Under the pieces are notes generated by a model. That model saw only the letters and a list, made by a program, of their open reading frames with translations. It was not told where the DNA came from and did no database searches. A stretch of 10,518 nucleotides of DNA, taken from Lachnospiraceae bacterium UBA7225. Lineage in GTDB: Bacteria; Bacillota; Clostridia; Lachnospirales; Lachnospiraceae. Shown here piece after piece: positions 1-6,007 of this stretch (its first letter is position 1; every line of letters starts with the position of its first letter). The DNA lies in the NCBI GenBank assembly GCA_002473385.1, contig DKTR01000023.1, forward strand, positions 15,454 through 25,971, in the 5' to 3' direction. A program made the position numbers and the translations under genes.

Positions 1-65
1 ATTTATCGTCATTTTTTATAATAATATCGAATGTGCGTTCATTTATTCATCACATTACACATATT

Positions 66-899
66 TCAGTTAATCCAGTCATCAGCAATCATATATTTTT
101 CCAGCAAGGACTCCAGTTCTTCTGCCTGCAGCGGTGTCGGAACGGAGTATTCTTTATTTGTCTCTATTTTTTTCGCCAGCTCACGGTATTCGTGCGCCTG
201 TCCGCATGCCGGATCATATTCAATAACCGTCATTCTTTTACATTCTGCACGCTGTACTATATTATTCCTCGGCAGGAAATATAAAAGCTGCGTATTCAGC
301 TTCTTTGCAAACTCACTGACAAGCTCCCGCTCGTTATCCACCAGTCGGGAATTGCAGATCAGACCACCCAGCTTTGTTTTGCCGGAAGCAGCATACCGCT
401 GGATCCCCTTACAAATATTATTTGCCGCATACAACGACATCATCTCTCCCGAGCAGACGATATAAATTTCCTGTGCCTTTCCTTCACGGATCGGCATTGC
501 AAATCCTCCGCAGACTACATCTCCAAGAACATCGTAAAAAACATAATCCAGCTCTTCCTCATAAGCTCCGAGACTCTCCAGCATGTTGATTGCTGTAACA
601 ATACCCCGTCCGGCACAGCCCACGCCCGGTTCTGGTCCCCCGGATTCCACCGCTCTGATTCCCCGGAATCCTGTGCTGATCAGATCCCCTCTTTCGATAT
701 CCTCCTCTTCCTTTATGCGCATAGTATCCAGGACAGTTGCCTTTGCCAGACCTCCCAGAATCAGCCTTGTGGAATCCGCTTTCGGATCACATCCGATCAG
801 CATCAGCTTTTTTCCGCGTTCTGCCAGCGCTGCCGCCAGATTCTGTGTTGTCGTGGATTTTCCAATTCCGCCCTTTCCATAAATCGCAATCTGTCTCAT
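66..899 (-). CDS. nifH: NifH-type nitrogenase iron protein (component 2), in a non-Nif context
   Basis: This 277-residue protein has the full NifH layout. It has the P-loop GKGGIGKST at residues 8-16, CDPKADSTR at 37-45, GVGCAGRG with Cys95 and Arg98, and the switch II/cluster segment DVLGDVVCGG with Asp123, Asp127 and Cys130. In the family, the two Cys from each monomer bind one [4Fe-4S] cluster across the homodimer, and MgATP hydrolysis drives single-electron transfer to a component-1 partner in the cytoplasm. Length and motifs match genuine dinitrogenase reductases. The start ATG has an AAAGGGGAAG ribosome site upstream; the stop is TGA. It is the last of three co-directional genes, 76 bp after a shortened component-1-like gene. 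Since neither partner looks like NifD or NifK, I infer that it reduces another component-1-like enzyme rather than supporting N2 fixation. The fold and family call is very secure; the symbol denotes sequence family only. Confidence 0.93.
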   Translation of the reverse strand: MRQIAIYGKGGIGKSTTTQNLAAALAERGKKLMLIGCDPKADSTRLILGGLAKATVLDTMRIKEEEDIERGDLISTGFRGIRAVESGGPEPGVGCAGRGIVTAINMLESLGAYEEELDYVFYDVLGDVVCGGFAMPIREGKAQEIYIVCSGEMMSLYAANNICKGIQRYAASGKTKLGGLICNSRLVDNERELVSEFAKKLNTQLLYFLPRNNIVQRAECKRMTVIEYDPACGQAHEYRELAKKIETNKEYSVPTPLQAEELESLLEKYMIADDWIN

Positions 900-935
900 A
901 TTGTACTTCCCCTTTCCTGCTGCTTTCTCCTGCTT

Positions 936-964
936 CCTGCCGGACGTTTCCCGTTTCCGGCAGG
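936..964 (-). promoter_or_regulatory. Intercistronic RNA hairpin between the component-1-like gene and nifH
   Basis: A perfect 9-bp inverted repeat, CCTGCCGGA and TCCGGCAGG, flanks an 11-nt loop in the 76-bp gap. No U-run follows it on the transcribed strand, so it is unlikely to be an intrinsic terminator. Such hairpins often stabilise or mark processing of an upstream message; that role is inferred. Confidence 0.5.
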
Positions 965-975
965 TTATCCTCCGG

Positions 976-2121
976 TCAGTGCCTTAACTGCCCATCCAGC
1001 CATCTGTTGAGATTTTCTCCGAAAAACAATGGGAGCGGCTGATGTTCGCCGTAAAGCTGGAAGGCTTTATGCGGAAGGTCGATCCACCTGCTGCCTTCCG
1101 GTGCAAAACAGCGAAGCAGCGGATCCGCAATAATCATGTGGAAGCTGCCTTCTTTCAAAAGCTTTTCTGCCTCCTGTTCACTGCGTATCCTCCTATCTCC
1201 CGGCTGTGCCAGCGATTTCTCCAGAGTATAAAACGTGCATACCTGGATATTTTCCATTCCAGCGTCCCTGATCAGCGTCTCCCGGATGGCATTTCCCATA
1301 AGCTGCTCGCAGATGATCAGTACCTCCGGCGTCATGTTTTCCGCCTGCGTGCTGTGCTGCGGCTGTGTATGATTCCGGATGGCATTTAGTACATTTTCGG
1401 TCCAGCTCTTTCCGAAGGGAGCAGCCGCGAGATAAGGTATTCCGTATTCACTCTTCAGGTACTTCGCCGCAGCCAGACCGGAAACTGTCACTGCGAGATT
1501 TACGGATGCCTCTGCTGCTTTTGCAATATTTTCCGCCTTCTCAGCCCCGCCCAGGTCTGCGATTACCGGAATTCCTTTTTCTTCTATCCACCTGCGCAGG
1601 GAACCTGCATTTTCCTCCTGCCAGTCCAGAGTGGTCGCGCCAAGAATATTGATGCTATTTGGTGTGGTGTTCCCCGGCTCTGTAAGGAGCTTCGCCAGCG
1701 CCAGCAGCGTTTCCGATATTCCGGCATCGTATGTTTTATGACCCGACAGCTTTATGGCAGCCGTTTTTATGCCGCTATCCTGTGCAATATATTCTGCAAT
1801 TTCTTCCAGATCTGTTCCAATCATCGCAGAACAGGGTCCTGCGCTCAACAAAACAAATGCCGGCATAAAATCTCTCCGGTAATCCTGAAACGTATCCAGT
1901 ACTTTCTGTCTCGTTCCGGATACCACGTCTTCCGAACTGATTTCCGTATGTACAACACGCATTCCGGATCCATCCGCTCCACGGTGCCTGCGGCGCTCTG
2001 CACTTGTCCTGTATTCTGAGCAGTCGTCAATGATTCCCATTCCGTCTGTTTTATTCATTACTTCAATAAATCCAAAATTATCTGCCATAGGCGGGGGTAG
2101 TTTTTTCCATAGTTTTGCCAT
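976..2121 (-). CDS. Nitrogenase component-1-like oxidoreductase subunit, shortened
   Basis: This 381-residue protein resembles nitrogenase component 1 (NifD/NifK/CfbD superfamily). Cys34 in DDCSEYR and Cys97 in SAGPCSAMIGTDLEEI sit at positions matching the second and third P-cluster cysteines; the first is absent. EISSEDVVSG (60-69) resembles the TEDAAVFGG segment of NifK. SGHKTYDAG (126-134) resembles the conserved H-x-TG-x-D turn. A Rossmann-like domain follows (INILGATTLDW, GIPVIADLGG) and then a shortened third domain from about residue 265. No candidate for the FeMo-cofactor Cys is visible, so a catalytic M-type cofactor is doubtful. NifD and NifK are roughly 480-520 residues. I chose the ATG at 2121 over an upstream in-frame ATG at 2160 because AAAGGAG lies 9 nt before it and the upstream start would overlap the preceding gene. 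It follows that gene by 16 bp. Reaction and substrate are unknown. Confidence 0.8.
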   Translation of the reverse strand: MAKLWKKLPPPMADNFGFIEVMNKTDGMGIIDDCSEYRTSAERRRHRGADGSGMRVVHTEISSEDVVSGTRQKVLDTFQDYRRDFMPAFVLLSAGPCSAMIGTDLEEIAEYIAQDSGIKTAAIKLSGHKTYDAGISETLLALAKLLTEPGNTTPNSINILGATTLDWQEENAGSLRRWIEEKGIPVIADLGGAEKAENIAKAAEASVNLAVTVSGLAAAKYLKSEYGIPYLAAAPFGKSWTENVLNAIRNHTQPQHSTQAENMTPEVLIICEQLMGNAIRETLIRDAGMENIQVCTFYTLEKSLAQPGDRRIRSEQEAEKLLKEGSFHMIIADPLLRCFAPEGSRWIDLPHKAFQLYGEHQPLPLFFGENLNRWLDGQLRH

Positions 2122-2130
2122 CTGATACGA

Positions 2131-2137
2131 CTCCTTT
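2131..2137 (-). promoter_or_regulatory. Ribosome binding site that fixes the component-1-like start
   Basis: AAAGGAG lies 9 nt before the ATG at 2121 and next to the TAG stop of the upstream gene (2138-2140). This favours the shorter 381-residue product over the 394-residue alternative and suggests translational coupling of the two subunits. Confidence 0.7.
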
Positions 2138-2587
2138 CTATTGCATCGCGTCCGGATCATAGCCTGTAAGATGGCATCCCTTATGGAACCGCACTTCTAT
2201 ACCCAGCTCCCGCGACAAATTCTGTGTAAGTGTCTCATAGTCCGTAGATAAAAGCTCTATCTGACAGCCGCCAAATAACACCAGATGCTCCGGCTGCTTC
2301 TCAGCAGCAATTTCTCTGGCTGCTTCCGCAATCTGCTCCAGATATCCGCCTGTAATCCAGTCAACCTCTTCAAGCACCAGAAAGGTCAGCTTTCCCTCCC
2401 GCTGCAGTTCCAGCTTTACCGTTCCTTTATGCCGGCTGCAGGAGCGCGCGCCAATAAAAAGCAGATGTGTTCCCGGCTTTTCTGCCAGTGCCCGGTAGCC
2501 TTTCCGCTCCGAACGTCCTCCACGGTGTCCGTGTTCTCTTTCCTTCGGGTTTTCTCCTCCCCGGTGCCCGTGTCCTCTTCCTTCCAA
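2138..2587 (-). CDS. One-domain nitrogenase component-1-like subunit with His-rich N-terminus
   Basis: This 149-residue protein carries only the N-terminal, cluster-binding part of a nitrogenase component-1 subunit. IGARSCSRHKG (Cys50) matches the HGPxGC region. LEEVDWITGGYLEQI (72-86) matches the ED-x-VFGG segment. GGCQIELLSTD (Cys108) matches the TTC-x-E-x-IGDD segment. KGCHLTGYD (Cys138) matches the H-x-TG-x-D turn, after which the protein stops. The Cys50-Cys108 spacing of 58 equals that of NifK Cys95-Cys153. The two C-terminal Rossmann domains are missing. Residues 1-30 are a Gly/Arg/His-rich stretch with HGHRGG at 6-11 and 19-24. The start is TTG at 2587, with AGGAGG 7 nt upstream; an in-frame TGA at 2600-2602 blocks a longer product. 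I infer that it pairs with the 381-residue subunit just downstream. Family membership comes from motifs only; the start is less certain than the domain call. Confidence 0.7.
   Translation of the reverse strand: MEGRGHGHRGGENPKEREHGHRGGRSERKGYRALAEKPGTHLLFIGARSCSRHKGTVKLELQREGKLTFLVLEEVDWITGGYLEQIAEAAREIAAEKQPEHLVLFGGCQIELLSTDYETLTQNLSRELGIEVRFHKGCHLTGYDPDAMQ
2516..2575 (-). repeat. Tandem HGHRGG-coding repeat
   Basis: Two copies of a 39-bp unit encode HGHRGG at residues 6-11 and 19-24 of the one-domain subunit (13-residue period). The DNA copies are similar but not identical, with synonymous changes at several third positions, so the peptide may be maintained. His-rich stretches can bind metals; that role is only inferred. 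Confidence 0.6.
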
Positions 2588-2594
2588 ATCTTCT

Positions 2595-2600
2595 CCTCCT
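2595..2600 (-). promoter_or_regulatory. Strong Shine-Dalgarno for the TTG start of the one-domain subunit
   Basis: AGGAGG lies 7 nt before TTG (2585-2587). Its first base overlaps the in-frame TGA at 2600-2602. It supports initiation at the unusual TTG codon, because no in-frame ATG is available between that TGA and the conserved domain. Confidence 0.65.
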
Positions 2601-2610
2601 CATACTGTCA

Positions 2611-2645
2611 AAGAGCCGCCCGCTGTTATAAGCCAGGCAGCTCTT
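2611..2645 (-). promoter_or_regulatory. Hairpin just upstream of the nitrogenase-like cluster
   Basis: On the transcribed strand, AAGAGCTGCC pairs with GGCGGCTCTT (10 bp, one G-U pair) around a 15-nt loop. A short U run (TTTG counting the last stem bases) follows, and AGGAGG begins 10 nt downstream. It could be a weak terminator or attenuator, or could affect ribosome access. The U-tract is too short to call it a terminator. Confidence 0.4.
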
Positions 2646-2675
2646 CTCTCTATTTCTTTATCATTCTGTAGCCTG

Positions 2676-2701
2676 ATGCCGGAGCCGAAAGCTTCCGGCA
2701 T
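2676..2701 (-). promoter_or_regulatory. Second hairpin in the 151-bp gap before the nitrogenase-like cluster
   Basis: ATGCCGGA and TCCGGCAT form a perfect 8-bp stem around a 10-nt loop, 37 nt after the stop of the secreted-protein gene. No U-run follows on the minus strand, so termination here is doubtful. The stem core TGCCGGA/TCCGGCA is the same as in the hairpin at 936-964. Confidence 0.4.
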
Positions 2702-2738
2702 TATTACTTTGTCTGTGAGAACATCTGTAATGGTTCTT

Positions 2739-4703
2739 TTATTCTCCCAGCAGCTCCTCCTCCGGGATTTCAAAAACAATATCTGCATCCATGCCAGAGC
2801 ACAGGTACCAGTTTGTTCCGTCCGTACACGGGACCAGATTTCTGATAATCAGCTCTGCAGCGGCTTCATACGGATATTCCTCTGTGTCTCCCGTATAACC
2901 TGTCCATTCCCACTTATCTGCTCCATCAAAGAATTTTCCGGTCAACGCTTCCATCGCGTCAGACACCGAATTTGCCAGCGTATCATTTACGGAGCTAATA
3001 TAATCATTTTTGTCTGTGATTCCAAGCCTGCCCCAGTAGCCGTTTGAAACAACAGCGCCCGGACAATCAGAATGTTGTACTCTCCATGCAGACAGAAAAT
3101 ACTCATCCGCCTGATCCCAGACGCAGCTTCCCACGTTGCTATGACCGGAAGCTTTGATAACAGTTGTCGGATCCAGCTGCTGATCCTTCAGACTGTTCCA
3201 CACAAGCGCCCACTCTTTGAGAAGCGCAGCATCCTCCTCCGTATAGGAAGCAACATTCTGTGTTTCTTCCGTAAATACAGCGGAAGCCTCTTCAAACCGG
3301 AACGAATCCAGAACATCTGCTTTCCATTCCTCACACGCAGTCATAACCGCTTCCTGCATTGTCTCATCAAACCATTCCGGTATCTCCGCGTCAAGAACAG
3401 TCAGTGTCCATACCGTTGTGCTGTCAAAATACGGGAAATACTTCGTTACTTCCGGATTGTTTCCATCCGGCAGTGTCAATTTTGCGTTTTCATAGTCCAG
3501 TACCGGCTCTACCCGCACATCCACAAACGCACCGTCCGCAGCCAGACCATATTCCCTGCGGATACTGTCCACATTATCAAGCCCTCTGCCCCAGTACAGA
3601 CTGCCATCCTCACCCGCCACACAGGCAAAGGCTTTGTTTGCCGAAACCTCCTCATCCGGGATTTCCGCATAAATCTCACCGCCATCTGCCGAGTGCAGTC
3701 TCCACAGCTTATTACTGTCCTGACTGACGCTCAGTCCATGACTCCACAGATAATACGCACATTCATAAGGATACCCTTCTGTGTCGCCTGCATAATAGTT
3801 CCAGTTTTTGATATCAGCAAAATGTCCAGCAACCGAACCATAGAAATCTTTCTGGACTGAGCCCACATTACTGAGCCCCATATCACGGATCAATTTCCCG
3901 AGGTTTGCCGCATGTTCCGCTTCATTACCGACGCTGTTATTCATGTAATTCCAGATATCTGCCGCAATCGCCGGTCCATATGCAGCAGCCAGAGTATCAT
4001 TTACGCTGGTTTTCAAGAATGTGCAGAGTGAATCCTCCAGCACCACATACTCTCTGAATGCTGCCAGTTCCTCATCCGTAGGCTCATATCCTTCACCAGG
4101 TGCCGCCGCCACGGTATCAGCGGCTGTCATTTCGCGGAACGCTTCATAATCGAATGTCGCGTAAACCGTTTTCTTCCACTCTTCAAGCGCTTCCATAACA
4201 GAGGCTTTCATATCCTCTGTCAGCCATTCAGGAGCTTTCTCTTCATAAACGAGCAGTTTCCAGTCCTTTTCGGGATACAGATACGGATATGCTTCTCCAT
4301 TGTCGGGAACAACCTCCACTCTCACATAACCGGCGGCTTCCTCAACTTTGCTGACAGCAAACAGCCTGTCAAAGTTATCCACTGACGCATCCCAGTGAAG
4401 CGCTCCATCCTCTGTCACGATGCAGATGAAGCCCTGCTCGTCAGCAGCCAGGTTTGCCATTCCCTCTTCGGCTTCCAGAGGTTCTGTCTCTTCCTGCTTA
4501 CCCCCGGGTCCGTTCGGATCGGGTCCATCCGGCTCTCCCAGCCCCTCCGGGCGGTCGTCATGAATCTCCTCGCCTTCCATACCCTCCGGACGGTCATCAT
4601 GAATTTCTTCTGCCGCTACCACCCCGTCCAGTCCCGCATTTCCACATACCGAAATTCCAAGAACCGTACAAAAAACCAATGATGACAAATACTTTCTTTT
4701 CAT
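2739..4703 (-). CDS. Secreted acidic protein with two related halves, family not recognised
   Basis: This 654-residue protein has a signal peptide (MKRK, then a hydrophobic stretch to about residue 30; no clean lipobox), so export is expected. Residues 32-57 are two 13-residue copies beginning EEIHDDRPEG, followed by a Pro/Gly/Asp/Glu-rich linker to about 80. Two related modules follow. ICIVTEDGALHW (93-104) matches ACVAGEDGSLYW (360-371). APEWLTEDMKASVMEALEEW (157-176) matches IPEWFDETMQEAVMTACEEW (441-460). AGDTEGYPYE (305-314) matches TGDTEEYPYE (604-613). Each module ends in an EIPDEE/EIPEEE segment. The shared motifs SVNDTLA and SNVGS occur in opposite order in the two modules. No catalytic motif, cell-wall sorting signal or transmembrane anchor is visible. 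The ATG at 4703 follows a purine-rich GGGAGG/AAAGGAAG region. It has a promoter and palindrome like those of the Sel1-esterase gene. Function unknown. Confidence 0.85.
   Translation of the reverse strand: MKRKYLSSLVFCTVLGISVCGNAGLDGVVAAEEIHDDRPEGMEGEEIHDDRPEGLGEPDGPDPNGPGGKQEETEPLEAEEGMANLAADEQGFICIVTEDGALHWDASVDNFDRLFAVSKVEEAAGYVRVEVVPDNGEAYPYLYPEKDWKLLVYEEKAPEWLTEDMKASVMEALEEWKKTVYATFDYEAFREMTAADTVAAAPGEGYEPTDEELAAFREYVVLEDSLCTFLKTSVNDTLAAAYGPAIAADIWNYMNNSVGNEAEHAANLGKLIRDMGLSNVGSVQKDFYGSVAGHFADIKNWNYYAGDTEGYPYECAYYLWSHGLSVSQDSNKLWRLHSADGGEIYAEIPDEEVSANKAFACVAGEDGSLYWGRGLDNVDSIRREYGLAADGAFVDVRVEPVLDYENAKLTLPDGNNPEVTKYFPYFDSTTVWTLTVLDAEIPEWFDETMQEAVMTACEEWKADVLDSFRFEEASAVFTEETQNVASYTEEDAALLKEWALVWNSLKDQQLDPTTVIKASGHSNVGSCVWDQADEYFLSAWRVQHSDCPGAVVSNGYWGRLGITDKNDYISSVNDTLANSVSDAMEALTGKFFDGADKWEWTGYTGDTEEYPYEAAAELIIRNLVPCTDGTNWYLCSGMDADIVFEIPEEELLGE
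4533..4610 (-). repeat. 39-bp tandem repeat in the secreted protein's linker
   Basis: Two adjacent 39-bp units encode EEIHDDRPEGMEG and EEIHDDRPEGLGE (residues 32-44 and 45-57), directly after the predicted signal peptide. The copies differ mostly at third positions. A short tandem repeat here could vary in copy number between strains. Confidence 0.75.
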
Positions 4704-4811
4704 ACTATTTTACTTCCTTTCCTCCCTGTTAATTGCTGTTGCCTGTTGGCAAAACTTCATAATGGACTTTTCCGGCTGATACCCGGCAATTTTTGTTTAC
4801 TGGTTGTGCGT

Positions 4812-4841
4812 ATTGTAACAATTTCATTCAAAATTAATCAA
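4812..4841 (-). promoter_or_regulatory. Sigma-A-like promoter of the secreted-protein gene
   Basis: TTGATT (4836-4841) and TACAAT (4812-4817) are separated by 18 bp, with a TGT before the -10 that gives an extended -10 (TGTTACAAT). The expected start of transcription is near 4805, leaving about 100 nt of 5' leader. Confidence 0.65.
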
Positions 4842-4861
4842 TTCGATTGTTTATTTTCGAA

Positions 4862-4876
4862 TTTCCATTTTGGAAA
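4862..4876. promoter_or_regulatory. Palindromic operator TTTCCA-N3-TGGAAA (copy 1)
   Basis: A perfect 6-3-6 inverted repeat lies exactly 20 bp upstream of the -35 hexamer, centred about 64 bp before the expected transcription start. It fits the T-N11-A pattern of LysR-type binding sites and their usual position near -65. The same motif at the same spacing precedes the Sel1-esterase gene. The adjacent LysR-type regulator is the obvious candidate ligand; that link is inferred. Confidence 0.6.
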
Positions 4877-4889
4877 CAGCTCCACGCAA

Positions 4890-4938
4890 AGAAAAAGATG
4901 CACAACTCCCGTTTTCCGGATTCTGTGCATCTTTTTCT
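4890..4938 (-). terminator. Intrinsic terminator of the LysR-type gene
   Basis: A perfect 15-bp stem (4890-4904 with 4924-4938) encloses a 19-nt loop. On the minus strand the 3' arm ends in TTTTTCT followed by TTG, 22 nt after the regulator's stop. It is nearly symmetric, so it might also act in the other orientation, but no plus-strand gene is present. Confidence 0.8.
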
Positions 4939-4959
4939 ATTTTGACAAAAGCCTGTATT

Positions 4960-5847
4960 TTACTCGCTGATTTTCTCTATCACGAAGTGAAGAAACTCCG
5001 TCGCTGCCGGACAGGAAAACTTTCTTCTATATAAAAGATAGATATGGGAGTGCACGGTAGGATAAATATCAACAACCGCACAGAGATTTCTGACATCCGA
5101 AGGAATATGAAGCCTGTTTAAAACTGCTATGCCGGTGCCGCCCAGCACATAGCGGACCATCGTAGAAGTAAACTGGGATTCCGCTACAATATCAGGCTTA
5201 TAATTTTTGCTCTCACATAATTCCATAAATTTCTGCGTTTCTTCATGGGGAATGCTGGTAACACTGGCATGCAGAATAAATTTTTCATCCGCCAGCTCCT
5301 CCAGCGTAACATTTTGTCTTTTTGCAAATTTATGGTTCAGCGGGAGAACCACCGCCAGATGGTCTGTCTTATAAACCATTTTATTAAAATCATGGTCTAC
5401 CGCCTCATTTTCACCCAGAAAAGCAAAATCACATTTTTTATTTTTCAGCAGCGCTAATGGCTGATAGGTCTCGATGGCACGCATATTCTTTTCAGGATAC
5501 AATTTTGAAAATTCCGTGATAAGATCAATCAGACCATACTGTCCCAACACCGGTGCATAAGCAACCGCAAATACGTTCTGTTCATCATCTGTCAGCTCCT
5601 GCAGAGCGACAAGCGCCTCGTCATTGATCTGAACAATATGCTTCGCATATGGATACAGTGTTTTACTGTACTCGTTCATTTTAATCATCCTCGTAGACCG
5701 GTCGAACAGCAAAACCCCCAGTTCTGACTCAAGCTTCTGTATATGCTTCGTAAGCGCCGATTGAGAAATATTCATGTTATACGCTGTTTCCTGAAAACTG
5801 CTGGTTTCCACCAAAGAGACAAATTCCGCCAAAATGCTGATGTCCAT
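4960..5847 (-). CDS. LysR-type transcriptional regulator
   Basis: This 295-residue protein has the usual LysR-family size. Residues 1-60 form the winged helix-turn-helix (FVSLVETSSFQETAYNMNIS, then the recognition helix SQSALTKHIQKLE at 28-40, then LGVLLFDRSTR). The linker helix and the periplasmic-binding-protein-like effector domain follow at about 90-290, with typical segments such as DFAFLGE and GGTGIAVLN. Such proteins bind DNA as tetramers at T-N11-A sites near -65 and usually activate in response to a small molecule. The ATG at 5847 has GGAGGG 6 nt upstream. The gene is monocistronic, with its own promoter and terminator. It lies between two secreted-protein genes whose promoters share one palindrome, so it probably regulates both. 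The effector is not predictable from sequence. I see no copy of that palindrome at its own promoter. Confidence 0.92.
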   Translation of the reverse strand: MDISILAEFVSLVETSSFQETAYNMNISQSALTKHIQKLESELGVLLFDRSTRMIKMNEYSKTLYPYAKHIVQINDEALVALQELTDDEQNVFAVAYAPVLGQYGLIDLITEFSKLYPEKNMRAIETYQPLALLKNKKCDFAFLGENEAVDHDFNKMVYKTDHLAVVLPLNHKFAKRQNVTLEELADEKFILHASVTSIPHEETQKFMELCESKNYKPDIVAESQFTSTMVRYVLGGTGIAVLNRLHIPSDVRNLCAVVDIYPTVHSHIYLLYRRKFSCPAATEFLHFVIEKISE

Positions 5848-5893
5848 TTAATTCCCTCCGCTTTATTTCAGACAATCTGTTCTTCGTCAAATA

Positions 5894-5922
5894 TTATAGC
5901 ATTTATATTTCTAATTGTCCAG
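5894..5922 (-). promoter_or_regulatory. Promoter of the LysR-type gene
   Basis: TGGACA (5917-5922) and a perfect TATAAT (5894-5899) are separated by 17 bp, with TGC just before the -10 (extended -10). The expected transcription start is about 40 bp upstream of the ATG. The good match suggests constitutive expression. Confidence 0.7.
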
Positions 5923-5954
5923 TTTTTGGTTATTTTCCCTGACGACAGCCATAA

Positions 5955-5999
5955 AAAATCCGGAATGAATTTGCAAAGCAGAATTTCATTCCGGATTTT
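5955..5999 (-). terminator. Intrinsic terminator of the Sel1-esterase gene
   Basis: A perfect 15-bp stem (5955-5969 with 5985-5999) encloses a 15-nt loop. On the minus strand it ends in a run of six T. It lies about 60 nt after the Sel1-esterase stop and upstream of the LysR promoter, separating the two transcripts. Confidence 0.88.
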
Positions 6000-6007
6000 C
6001 GTAATAT

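Larger units (their letters stand above)
2600..2701 (-). other. Possible 33-codon leader ORF, in frame with the one-domain subunit
   Basis: An ATG at 2699-2701 opens a 33-codon frame, beginning MPEAFGSG and ending AGGSLTV, that stops at TGA 2600-2602. It is in the same frame as the downstream subunit, separated from its TTG only by four sense codons (G, G, E, D). The peptide looks protein-like rather than random, but no good ribosome site precedes the ATG. The frame is open further upstream into the 3' end of the secreted-protein gene. It could be a leader peptide, the lost N-terminus of the subunit, or chance. Confidence 0.3.

Noticed and set aside
1..65. Start of another gene downstream of nifH (ATG at 10-12 on the minus strand)
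   Set aside because: Only four codons are inside the window and no ribosome site precedes it. No terminator is visible either; the stretch is AT-rich and otherwise unexplained.
2122..2160. Longer N-terminus for the component-1-like subunit from the ATG at 2160
   Set aside because: It would overlap the preceding gene, and a good ribosome site (AAAGGAG, 9-nt spacing) supports the ATG at 2121.
66..2587. A true nitrogen-fixing nif operon
   Set aside because: Only NifH matches. The component-1-like proteins are too short, lack cofactor ligands, and no NifB/E/N is present in the window.
976..2587. Two component-1-like genes as halves of one gene broken by a frameshift
   Set aside because: Both proteins carry their own version of the N-terminal cluster domain (Cys50/Cys108 and Cys34/Cys97, each followed by the H-x-T-x-D-like turn), so they are two paralogous subunits rather than fragments of one.
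2600..2602. Selenocysteine insertion at the in-frame UGA
   Set aside because: Bacterial SECIS hairpins lie just downstream of the UGA. The following 30 bases are almost entirely purines and cannot form a stable stem. I keep the UGA as an anomaly but do not call a selenoprotein.
3072..3860. Plus-strand frame of 262 codons
   Set aside because: It is antisense to the secreted two-module protein, with no ribosome site or recognisable domain.
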